Below, one piece after another: positions 1-5,691 of a stretch of 7,879 bases of DNA; within the stretch, counting starts at the first letter, position 1; every line of letters starts with the position of its first letter. This DNA comes from Alphaproteobacteria bacterium (GTDB lineage Bacteria; Pseudomonadota; Alphaproteobacteria; Puniceispirillales; Puniceispirillaceae): contig WTJO01000149.1 of assembly GCA_011524805.1 (NCBI GenBank), positions 1 through 7,879 of the forward strand, given 5' to 3'. Below the pieces are notes generated by a model that saw only the letters and a list, made by a program, of their open reading frames with translations, did not search any database and was not told the origin of the DNA. Both the position numbers and the translations under genes were made by a program.

Positions 1-359
1 CAGTAGCCAATGTCGATAATCCGCTGATCGGTGAAGTAACCATCAGAGGTAATGAGCAGGAAGGCGCCGAGCTGGTCGCAAATACCTCAAGCCTGACAGA
101 TTATGACGGTATTGCCAGCATCAATCTGAATTGGGAGCTGTCATCAGATGGCAGAACATGGTCACCGATTGATGGTTCGGAGAATATTCGCAGCCTGCAA
201 CTGGGTCAGCCACTTGTTGGCAATCTGATCAGAGCAAAAGCAACTGTTGTTGATAATTTTGGCGCAGAATATGTGGTGATGAGCAAGCCCACAAACGCGA
301 TTAAAAATGTCAATGACAAGCCTGCCGGCAATATTTTCATCCGCAGAATATCAAACTAG
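1..359 (+). CDS. Large repeat adhesin, Ig-like domains (3' end only)
   Basis: Open from the left edge in the frame starting at base 3, giving the last 118 residues before TAG at 357-359. The visible part is one roughly 99-residue Ig/cadherin-like repeat: it opens with NVDNP (residue 3), continues through TIRGNEQEGAEL, a D-x-DG turn, a W-x-SSDGRTW strand and a DNFGAEY strand, and meets the next repeat start NVND at residue 102. This style of beta-sandwich repeat, joined by NVNDxP linkers, is typical of giant surface or secreted adhesins exported by type I secretion; that role is inferred from the family. The protein ends about 17 residues into a new repeat (AGNIFIRRISN), so no C-terminal RTX or other secretion domain is seen. 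A strong terminator follows 22 bases after the stop, which argues that this is the normal gene end. Total length and N-terminus lie outside the window. Confidence 0.8.
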   Translation, partial: VANVDNPLIGEVTIRGNEQEGAELVANTSSLTDYDGIASINLNWELSSDGRTWSPIDGSENIRSLQLGQPLVGNLIRAKATVVDNFGAEYVVMSKPTNAIKNVNDKPAGNIFIRRISN

Positions 360-381
360 ACCGGCCAATATACCGAACAGG

Positions 382-411
382 ATAGCCAGCCCGCACGCTG
401 GCTATTTTTTT
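382..411 (+). terminator. Rho-independent terminator of the adhesin gene
   Basis: A perfect 9-bp stem, ATAGCCAGC (382-390) with GCTGGCTAT (397-405), encloses a 6-base loop CCGCAC. It runs straight into a T tract (405-411), with another T6 at 413-418. It lies 22 bases after the adhesin stop. On the - strand the hairpin is not followed by a U tract, so it should mainly terminate + strand transcription, although it also lies just beyond the stop of the convergent flavoprotein gene. Confidence 0.9.
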
Positions 412-416
412 GTTTT

Positions 417-1709
417 TTATGCATCCAGTAGCTGTCCTAGCCAGTCAGGAATATGCGCCTTGAAGGGGAAAAAGCCCTTTTTTGCCGCCCCTATGGTCAG
501 CCTGTCATATGCGCGCATAACAACATCTATCTGGCCGGTGGGCAATTGTCCTGACAGGCTGTCAAGATGTGTCTGCCAGAACCCGACACCCGGATAGGCA
601 GTGACTATCCGGTCTGTCCGAAATTGCTCTGCATAGCCTGCCAGACTATCTGCCAGCGCCGCAGAGTGCGGGCTATCTGCCAGCTCATGATGCGGACAGT
701 CAAAATAGGCTGATGCACGGCCGGCACTTTCCGATATGGCGTCTTTGTCAAAGGCTAGCGTCTCTGCACAGCGCATTGCAGGCACACCCTCTATCCAGCT
801 GCTATCTCCCATAGCGGCGGGCAGGCTGATAACCGCCGCCGGCGGACAGGCCAATGCCAGACTTTCCAGATGGCAATCTTCTGCTGTGGCCAGCAGCAGA
901 TAGGGTGACGAGACCACCGGAGTTTCAGGATTGCTAAAATAGGCTGGCGGATGTGGCGCACCAGATAGCGGCATAGCAGTTTCATCAAGCTGGCCAACAG
1001 GGTTAAATCTGTTATCTGTGCATCTGGCAATATTCTCTGCTGTCGCCAGATAATGTTTGCCTTGAGTATGTAGACCGGCCACCCAGCGCCAGCCAAGCGT
1101 ATTGGAGGCAGGGCAGAAATCACGCAGATAGCGGGCAAAAAAGGCTGCCCCTGACTGCCAGTCAAGCCCGAGCGTAAATATCCAGATGGAGGCAAACCAC
1201 ATGCGGGCATGATTATGAAGATAATAGCTTGTTTTCAGCTCATCCACCCAGCTATCAAAACAGCTAATGCCTGTCTTGCCAGATATCGCCCGACGAGAAG
1301 ATTCAGTATCTGTGCCCGCATTGCCTGCATTGGCATGATGATACTGCACAAACTCATTCCAGACAGATGGCCTGTTTGCCAGCCAGCCCTTGAAATAGCC
1401 TCGCCAGAATATTTCCAGAATGAATTTTTCGGAAGCAGAGAAGCTGTGATGTTTCAGCACAGCGCCAAGCACCTCCTCTTCTGTGATACTGCGACGCCTT
1501 AAATGTGCAGACAGGCGCGAGACAGCACTGTGATTATCGCGACCTCTGTCAAAATTCCTGCCTTTTGTGTAGCTACTGCCTGCCAGCGGGACGAATTTTT
1601 CAAGATGTGCCAGCCCTGCCTGCCGGTTGATGGCTGGCAGTTCAGCCGATATCCTGTCCGCGGGGAAAAAATCCTGTTGATAATGTGCCACCGGTAACGT
1701 CCTTTTCAT
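417..1709 (-). CDS. Photolyase/cryptochrome-like FAD-binding protein
   Basis: 430 residues from ATG at 1709. The frame can also start at GTG 1718 (+3 residues), but a GTGAG stretch lies a few bases before the ATG and nothing useful precedes the GTG. Residues about 30-240 match the FAD-binding helical domain of photolyases and cryptochromes: SRLSAHLRRRSIT (64-76), SGKTG (143-147), HNHARMWFASIW (165-176), and DFCPASNTLGWRWVAG (197-212). The Trp pair at 184 and 207 matches the spacing of E. coli photolyase W359 and W382. No Trp sits at the ungapped position of W306, so the classical electron-transfer triad looks incomplete. The usual D-x-D before the FAD Asn reads D-F-C. The N-terminal antenna domain is absent. 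Instead residues about 265-430 form an alpha/beta-like region ending in GFFPFKAHIP. Proteins of this layout are usually annotated only as FAD-binding or photolyase-like in alphaproteobacteria; whether it repairs DNA or senses light is not shown here. Confidence 0.85.
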   Translation of the reverse strand: MKRTLPVAHYQQDFFPADRISAELPAINRQAGLAHLEKFVPLAGSSYTKGRNFDRGRDNHSAVSRLSAHLRRRSITEEEVLGAVLKHHSFSASEKFILEIFWRGYFKGWLANRPSVWNEFVQYHHANAGNAGTDTESSRRAISGKTGISCFDSWVDELKTSYYLHNHARMWFASIWIFTLGLDWQSGAAFFARYLRDFCPASNTLGWRWVAGLHTQGKHYLATAENIARCTDNRFNPVGQLDETAMPLSGAPHPPAYFSNPETPVVSSPYLLLATAEDCHLESLALACPPAAVISLPAAMGDSSWIEGVPAMRCAETLAFDKDAISESAGRASAYFDCPHHELADSPHSAALADSLAGYAEQFRTDRIVTAYPGVGFWQTHLDSLSGQLPTGQIDVVMRAYDRLTIGAAKKGFFPFKAHIPDWLGQLLDA

Positions 1710-1742
1710 TGATCTCACATGACATATCTACGAAACAAAGCA

Positions 1743-1764
1743 CAAAAACGCCTTGTTTTTGGCG
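1743..1764 (-). other. Two competing hairpins in the flavoprotein leader
   Basis: Read on the - strand, CAAAAAC (1761-1755) can pair with GTTTTTG (1749-1743) around a 5-base loop. The overlapping CGCC (1764-1761) can instead pair with GGCG (1752-1749), which is then followed by a run of five T. The two structures exclude each other, and the second is a short terminator-like element about 30-55 bases before the flavoprotein start. The stems are small, so an attenuation role is only a possibility. Confidence 0.25.
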
Positions 1765-1786
1765 GCTGGAACATGCAAGAAGAACA

Positions 1787-1800
1787 AAAATAATTATTTT
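1787..1800. repeat. Perfect 14-bp AT palindrome AAAATAATTATTTT
   Basis: Self-complementary without a spacer. Its centre lies about 41 bp from the centre of the second palindrome (1827-1842), close to four helical turns. It consists only of A and T, so chance or an UP-like/DNA-bending role is possible. It could equally be a weaker half of a two-site operator. Confidence 0.35.
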
Positions 1801-1826
1801 CTTCCCGAACACATATTTTTTTGCAT

Positions 1827-1842
1827 ATACTAAATTTAGTAT
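1827..1842. promoter_or_regulatory. Perfect 16-bp palindrome, candidate operator
   Basis: ATACTAAATTTAGTAT is perfectly self-complementary and lies between the divergent flavoprotein and small-protein genes, about 118 bp from the flavoprotein start and 200 bp from the other start. Its size and symmetry fit a site for a dimeric winged-helix or similar repressor. It contains -10-like hexamers (TATACT overlapping its left edge on +, TAGTAT on both strands), so a bound protein could block a promoter. I do not recognise the consensus, and no regulator gene is in the window. Confidence 0.45.
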
Positions 1843-1916
1843 GGTAGTTGCTCGGCCAAACACAATTTGTGGATTATGCGATCATATCTCGCCTGCCTCT
1901 TGCGCTACACCAAAAT

Positions 1917-1945
1917 TTCAGAACAACGAATTATTTTTTGATAAT
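1917..1945 (+). promoter_or_regulatory. Candidate sigma-70 promoter for the small acidic protein
   Basis: TTCAGA (1917-1922, 4 of 6 to the -35 consensus) and GATAAT (1940-1945, 5 of 6 to the -10 consensus) are separated by 17 bases. Transcription would start near 1951-1953, giving a leader of about 90 bases that begins at the first stem described in the next entry. This is assigned by motif and spacing only. Confidence 0.4.
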
Positions 1946-1948
1946 GTC

Positions 1949-2011
1949 ATATCTTTTGGCAGGCAGTCTTTTGCGTGCCGGATATATCAGCTGGCCAATG
2001 CTTTGTTGGCC
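1949..2011 (+). other. Structured 5' leader with two stems
   Basis: Stem 1 pairs ATATC (1949-1953) with GATAT (1981-1985), with an inner GGCA (1958-1961) / TGCC (1976-1979) helix. Stem 2 is GGCCAA (1993-1998) with TTGGCC (2006-2011) around a 7-base loop. Together they fill most of the leader expected from the candidate promoter and end 19 bases before the Shine-Dalgarno sequence of the 96-residue gene. It matches no riboswitch class I know. It may be a cis-acting RNA or simply a chance fold. Confidence 0.35.
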
Positions 2012-2042
2012 GTTTCCTTCCTCAAACCACAGGAGTTCGATC

Positions 2043-2333
2043 ATGTCATCTTCAGAGCATGAATATCGTTTTGCAGGCTTGGTAATACCGTTTCACCCCC
2101 GCCCCAAGAAAAAATCCGAACTTGAGGTATCAACAATCGCCGCGCTGGTGGCTGTGAATATTTTGCATGATGCAGACGAATCTCCTGAGGAAAAATTGTT
2201 AAGCCTGATCGAAGCGACAGGTGAAGCAGAGGTGATCGATGCGTCTGATGCGCTTGAAGCCCTTGGAGATGGCGCAGATGATATATCTATGGGCTATCAG
2301 GCATTTGCCAGTAATGACAACAGGACAGATTAG
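2043..2333 (+). CDS. Unrecognised small acidic protein (96 aa)
   Basis: ATG at 2043 is preceded by AGGAG (2031-2035) with a 7-base spacer, the best ribosome-binding site on the left side of the window, and this fixes the start. I do not recognise the family. The sequence has no signal peptide, membrane segment or cysteine. It begins with a short basic stretch (HPRPKKKSE, about residues 18-26), then a hydrophobic helix-like segment (STIAALVAVNIL). After that comes a strongly acidic, Ala/Glu/Asp-rich region (about 43-80) that looks amphipathic and helical, and a polar tail. It is likely cytosolic. It stands alone between a divergent flavoprotein gene and an AEC permease and has its own candidate promoter and leader. 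A lineage-specific regulator or adaptor is conceivable, but nothing shows it. Confidence 0.7.
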   Translation: MSSSEHEYRFAGLVIPFHPRPKKKSELEVSTIAALVAVNILHDADESPEEKLLSLIEATGEAEVIDASDALEALGDGADDISMGYQAFASNDNRTD

Positions 2334-2352
2334 CCGTCTACAGAACCCCTGA

Positions 2353-2408
2353 TATGCCATACTGTCCTGAAGGGCGGCGGTATTTATAGCAGCCATATCT
2401 CTGGCATA
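2353..2408. repeat. 7-bp inverted repeat after the small acidic gene
   Basis: TATGCCA (2353-2359) and TGGCATA (2402-2408) are exact reverse complements 42 bases apart, in the 188-base gap between the small acidic gene and the AEC permease. A T-rich stretch follows at 2425-2445. The loop is long and the T run is interrupted, so this is at best a weak terminator. No other gene is visible in this gap. Confidence 0.25.
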
Positions 2409-2521
2409 GCAAAAATATGCTGGCCTTTTACCTGAATTTTATTTTATAGCTATCTCGCACTATCAGCGTAGTATACTGCGCATGCGCCCCGATATTCCAG
2501 ATATATCGTCAGAAGCACCCG

Positions 2522-3475
2522 ATGTTAGATATTTTATCATTAACCATACCATTTTTTGCCATTATTTTGCTTGGCAGTCTGGCACGTCACAAACAGTATT
2601 TTTCTGATCGTGACGGGCAGATGCTGGCACGTTTTGCCTTTTTTGTGGCACTGCCACCTTTCATGTTTGTGGCGATTACCGCAACAGATGTGACCTCGGC
2701 CTTTCATATCGGCTTTATCATGCGATATGAGATAGGCACCATTACCATGTTTATTCTATCGGCGCTGTTTGTGCGGATGTTTCTGAGATTATCCAATCCG
2801 GAACGCGGACTGTTCTGCCTGAATACAGCCTATCCGAATTATGGCTATATTGGTGTGCCGCTTGCTATTCTGGCCTTTGGTGAACAGGCGGCGATCCCTG
2901 TCTCGATGCTGCTGGTGTGTGATACCATTATCCTGCTAATAATGACCAATATCCTGTCGCACAGCCCTGAGTCAGGTCGACTGTCCCAGGCGTTATATTC
3001 AACCTTTATCTCGATGCTGAAAAACCCGCTCCTGATGTCTGTTCTGGTCGGTTTCGCATTTTCTGCTATGGGCTTCAGGATTGAGGGCATGCCTGACAGA
3101 TTTCTTCAAATGCTGGCAGGTGCGGCCGCCCCGACAGCCCTATTTGCGCTTGGCATCACACTGATAGGCCAGCCGATACGCGCCACCATGAACGAGATTG
3201 TGCCAATTACCATCTTTAAATTATGTGTGCATCCGGCCATTATCGCCGCACTATTTCTTGGCTGGCCCAGTGCAGTACCAATTGACCCGCTATGGATTCA
3301 GGTAGCGATTTTATTCGCCTGCCTGCCGATTGCAGCCAATGTATTTGCGCTGTCGCAATTTTACGGCATCTATCAGGGCAGAACAGCAACAACCATCATG
3401 CTGACAACCGTAATAGCCAGCCTGAGCGTGCCGGCTATTCTGTATTTGCTTGTAACGCTGGTGCCGGTGGGCTAG
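2522..3475 (+). CDS. AEC-family (auxin efflux carrier-like) permease
   Basis: 317 residues, the usual size for bacterial AEC transporters. It is almost wholly hydrophobic, with about ten membrane segments arranged as two halves of five. Family hallmarks are visible: NYGYIGVPL (106-114) after the third or fourth segment, a central loop at about 147-155, KNPL (167-170) opening the second half, GAAAPTALFALG (200-211), and ANVFALSQFYG (272-282) in the penultimate segment. Bacterial relatives move small organic anions such as malate or malonate, and substrate cannot be read from this sequence. The start lacks a good Shine-Dalgarno sequence; a TATACT box at 2472-2477 without a clear -35 may be its promoter. 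It converges with bioY and overlaps it by four bases at the stops. Confidence 0.92.
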   Translation: MLDILSLTIPFFAIILLGSLARHKQYFSDRDGQMLARFAFFVALPPFMFVAITATDVTSAFHIGFIMRYEIGTITMFILSALFVRMFLRLSNPERGLFCLNTAYPNYGYIGVPLAILAFGEQAAIPVSMLLVCDTIILLIMTNILSHSPESGRLSQALYSTFISMLKNPLLMSVLVGFAFSAMGFRIEGMPDRFLQMLAGAAAPTALFALGITLIGQPIRATMNEIVPITIFKLCVHPAIIAALFLGWPSAVPIDPLWIQVAILFACLPIAANVFALSQFYGIYQGRTATTIMLTTVIASLSVPAILYLLVTLVPVG

Positions 3476-4065
3476 CGGTTACGGCGGTCAAGAACAGACC
3501 ATGCCATCGGCAAAGCGGCTGCAGCGATGACCAGCTTCAGCAGATCACCATAGATAAATGGCAACAGACCAAAGGTAACCGCTTTTTCAAGACCGATAAA
3601 GCTGGATAGCCAGCTTACACCGCATAGATAGATAATGGCAGAACCTGCCAGCATGGCAAGGGCAGTTGTCATCCAGTTACGTCCCCAGCCCCGCTCGGCA
3701 AGCAATCCCATAATCACCGCAGAGATAAAAAAGCCTGCCAGATAGCCACCTGTTGTGCCCATCATATACACGATGCCCGCACCGCCTGCAAAAACAGGCG
3801 CACCTGCCGCACCTGCTGCCAGATAGCCAAGAATTGTTGCACCGCCCAGGCGCGCGCCATAGGACATGCCTATCATCAACACAATCAGGGTCTGCATGGT
3901 AACAGGCACCGGATAAAACGGGATTTTGACATGAGCTGACAGGCTGAGCGCTGCAATCCCTGCAACAAACATCGTGATTTGTGTTATGGTGCGAAGTTGC
4001 GCGCTATTCTGGGTGAATGCCTCGTGAAAAAGCGGCTTTGACGGTGAGAAAGATAATGCACTCAT
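3472..4065 (-). CDS. bioY: BioY, biotin ECF transporter S-component
   Basis: 197 residues, typical of BioY, with about six membrane segments. Signature stretches are IPFYPVPVTMQTL (48-60), GARLGGATILGYLAAGAAGAPVF (70-92, the Gly/Ala-rich biotin-pocket region), TTGGYLAGF (104-112) and PFIYGDLLKL (169-178). BioY is the high-affinity biotin-binding subunit of energy-coupling factor importers. BioM (ATPase) and BioN (T-component) genes are not next to it, so it is either a solitary BioY, a known and apparently functional form, or it shares distant ECF parts. TAAGGA (4080-4075) lies 9 bases before the ATG and supports the start. I see no BioR-like palindrome (TTATAGATAA) upstream. It overlaps the convergent AEC gene through a shared CTAG and is divergent from the nucleobase permease. 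Confidence 0.95.
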   Translation of the reverse strand: MSALSFSPSKPLFHEAFTQNSAQLRTITQITMFVAGIAALSLSAHVKIPFYPVPVTMQTLIVLMIGMSYGARLGGATILGYLAAGAAGAPVFAGGAGIVYMMGTTGGYLAGFFISAVIMGLLAERGWGRNWMTTALAMLAGSAIIYLCGVSWLSSFIGLEKAVTFGLLPFIYGDLLKLVIAAAALPMAWSVLDRRNR

Positions 4066-4083
4066 AATTAAATATCCTTAGTT

Positions 4084-4103
4084 ACAGCCCTTCGGGAGGC
4101 TAT
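4084..4103 (-). other. Hairpin just before the bioY ribosome-binding site
   Basis: On the - strand ATAGCC (4103-4098) pairs with GGCTGT (4089-4084), with one G-U pair, around loop TCCCGAAG; a CCC/GGG pairing inside is an alternative. It ends three bases before the bioY Shine-Dalgarno sequence (4080-4075), near enough to affect ribosome access. No biotin riboswitch class is known to me, so a regulatory role is speculative. Confidence 0.3.
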
Positions 4104-4192
4104 TGAAAATACCAGCAAGATTACACCAGAAACCCTACATTGTTTGTGTTTTAGCCTTAATTGTCCCAATGCGCCAGTATTTTTCATCTGAC

Positions 4193-4198
4193 ATTATA
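4193..4198 (-). promoter_or_regulatory. Perfect -10 box, possible bioY promoter
   Basis: TATAAT occurs on the - strand at 4198-4193, about 128 bases before the bioY start. No convincing -35 hexamer lies at 16-18 bases and there is no extended -10 TG, so an activator or another sigma contact would be needed. The implied bioY leader is about 120 bases and includes the hairpin at 4084-4103. Confidence 0.35.
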
Positions 4199-4240
4199 TG
4201 AATTTAGCCGGCTGGTAATGGTGAAATAGTTTGTCTTTCA

Positions 4241-4301
4241 GGCTTTACTTACTGCGTCAAAATCAGCTAAAAGCCGTGCCAGTCATAGAATTTACGCAGG
4301 A
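4241..4301 (+). promoter_or_regulatory. Candidate pseudoknot leader over the permease RBS
   Basis: Two exact 6-base pairings interleave in the leader of the nucleobase permease: GGCTTT (4241-4246) with AAAGCC (4270-4275), and CTGCGT (4252-4257) with ACGCAG (4294-4299). Their order makes an H-type pseudoknot. The last arm covers the first bases of the Shine-Dalgarno AGGA (4298-4301), eight bases before the ATG. Forming the second helix would hide part of the ribosome-binding site, the layout of a translational switch. It does not look like the known purine or xanthine riboswitches. With 6-base arms in a 60-base region, chance pairing is quite possible. Confidence 0.35.
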
Positions 4302-4309
4302 ACATACAT

Positions 4310-5605
4310 ATGCTAGCCCACTTTTTTGGTTTTGAAAAACACCAGACATCATTCTGGCAGGAAGTTGTTGCCGGCATTAGCACCTTTCTGACCATGAGCT
4401 TCATTATCGCTGTTAATCCGGGCATCCTGTCAGATGCAGGGATTGATTTTGGCTCTGCCTTTATCGCCACAATTGGCGCCACCGCGCTAGGCTGTCTGAT
4501 TATGGGGCTATATGCGAAATGGCCTGTGGCTGTGGCACCCGGCATGGGGCTAAATGCCTATTTTGCCTATGTTGTCGTGCTTGGATATGGGCTGACACCG
4601 CAACAGGCGCTGGCGGCCGTATTTATATCATCAGTTGCGTTTTTCATCTTTTCACTGACAAAAATCAGAAGCTGGCTAATCCTGTCTATTCCAGCACAGA
4701 TGCAGATAGCGATTACCGCTGGTATCGGGCTGTTTCTGGCCATGATAGGGCTTACCTCGGCAGGCATTATTGTTGATAATCCTGATACGCTGGTTGGGCT
4801 TGGCAGGCTGGATAATATAGAATTGCTGTTATCGCTTGTGGGGCTTGTTGTTATGGCAGGTCTGGATGCGCGGAATATCAAGGGCAGTATCCTGATTGGT
4901 ATTCTGGTAATCTCGATAATTGGCTGGGGCTCTGGGCTGGCAGAATTTGGTGGTATCGCCGCTATGCCGCCAGAATCGCAGACCGCATTTTCGCTTGATT
5001 TTTCAGCTCTGGCCACGCCTGCATTCCTGTCTGTTGTGTTTGTGATGTTCTTTGTAGATTTCTTTGACACTACAGGCACGCTCACCGCCATTGCAGAGCC
5101 TGCCGGCAAACGCATGCCAGATGGCAAAATAGATAATCTGGATAAAGCTGTTCTGGCAGATACATCTGCCAGCATATTTGGCAGTCTGTTTGGCACCTCT
5201 ACCATGACAAGCTATCTTGAGAGCGCCGCCGGACTGAGAGCAGGCGGACGCACAGGGCTTACCGCCGTTACCGTGGCAGTGCTATTTATGGGATGTCTGT
5301 TTTTTGCACCGCTATTTCAGGCTATCCCTGCCTTTGCTACTGCGCCTGCGCTGATCTATGTTGCATTTGCGTTTTTGCGTAGCCTGAAAGATGCAGACTG
5401 GGCGGATCCTGCCTCAGGTCTGGCAGTGATGGTAACCATGTTTGTGATGCCGCTCAGCTTTTCAATCGCCGCAGGTATTAGCCTTGGCTTTTTAACCTTT
5501 GTGACTGTCAGGCTGATTGCCGGACGGGGCAAAGAGATAAGCGCCGGATGCTGGCTATTGACAGTGCTTGGGATTGTCTGGATGCTTGCCAGTACAGCAT
5601 TATAA
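4310..5605 (+). CDS. NCS2 nucleobase permease, AzgA/GhxP/PbuG-like
   Basis: 431 residues, matching the usual 430-450 of the adenine/guanine/hypoxanthine branch of the NCS2 (nucleobase:cation symporter-2) family, with about 12-14 membrane segments. Motifs in order: an opening FGFEKHQTSFWQEVVAGISTF (6-26), NPGILSDAG (36-44), APGMGLNAYFAY (76-87), VDFFDTTGTL (249-258, bearing the acidic residue that binds the purine in the family), GTSTMTSYLESAAG (295-308, usually T-S-T-T-T-S) and AGGRTGLTAV (311-320). It should import adenine, guanine or hypoxanthine with protons across the inner membrane; the exact base is not decidable here. AGGA at 4298-4301 sets the start. No purine-metabolism gene is adjacent, so it appears to be a scavenging transporter with its own control, perhaps through the leader listed above. 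Confidence 0.95.
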   Translation: MLAHFFGFEKHQTSFWQEVVAGISTFLTMSFIIAVNPGILSDAGIDFGSAFIATIGATALGCLIMGLYAKWPVAVAPGMGLNAYFAYVVVLGYGLTPQQALAAVFISSVAFFIFSLTKIRSWLILSIPAQMQIAITAGIGLFLAMIGLTSAGIIVDNPDTLVGLGRLDNIELLLSLVGLVVMAGLDARNIKGSILIGILVISIIGWGSGLAEFGGIAAMPPESQTAFSLDFSALATPAFLSVVFVMFFVDFFDTTGTLTAIAEPAGKRMPDGKIDNLDKAVLADTSASIFGSLFGTSTMTSYLESAAGLRAGGRTGLTAVTVAVLFMGCLFFAPLFQAIPAFATAPALIYVAFAFLRSLKDADWADPASGLAVMVTMFVMPLSFSIAAGISLGFLTFVTVRLIAGRGKEISAGCWLLTVLGIVWMLASTAL

Positions 5606-5640
5606 GGCTGAAACAAAGGAAACCGTGACCAAATTGTCCA

Positions 5641-5662
5641 ATTGTGCTAGGCTCAGCACAGT
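5641..5662. repeat. Hairpin between permease and acyltransferase genes
   Basis: TGTGCT (5643-5648) and AGCACA (5655-5660) are exact reverse complements around a 6-base centre, extendable to 8 bp with one wobble pair. The left arm overlaps a tandem AATTGTCC/AATTGTGC (5632-5647). There is no T run directly after it, so it is not a standard terminator. It may be an operator or weak terminator in the 86-base gap. TTGTCC (5634-5639) and CAGTAT (5659-5664) form a poor promoter with a 19-base spacer. Confidence 0.3.
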
Positions 5663-5691
5663 ATATGTTTTGAAGACAGCCCGTCGATAGA

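Larger units (their letters stand above)
1710..2042. promoter_or_regulatory. Divergent intergenic control region
   Basis: These 333 bases separate the divergently transcribed flavoprotein (-) and small acidic protein (+) genes. The region is AT-rich in its left half and holds two perfect palindromes, an alternative-hairpin segment close to the flavoprotein start, a candidate promoter for the + strand gene and a hairpin-rich leader; each is listed separately. The + strand frame stays open back to 1848, but the residues it would add look non-coding and the strong ribosome-binding site sits before 2043. I see no further gene here. Confidence 0.6.

Noticed and set aside
307..597. 96-residue + strand open frame starting inside the adhesin end and running over the terminator
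   Set aside because: It overlaps a real gene end, the terminator hairpin and the 3' end of the flavoprotein in antisense, has no ribosome-binding site and no family resemblance.
1848..2042. 65-residue upstream extension of the small acidic protein
   Set aside because: The added residues look non-coding, cover the candidate promoter and hairpins, and the AGGAG site sits before 2043.
4066..4309. Known biotin or purine control elements (BioR box, purine riboswitch core)
   Set aside because: I looked for TTATAGATAA-like palindromes and for the conserved purine-riboswitch core and found neither.
4567..5205. 212-residue - strand frame inside the nucleobase permease
   Set aside because: Antisense shadow of a well-supported NCS2 gene; its Ser/Pro/Ile-rich composition is typical of a shadow frame.
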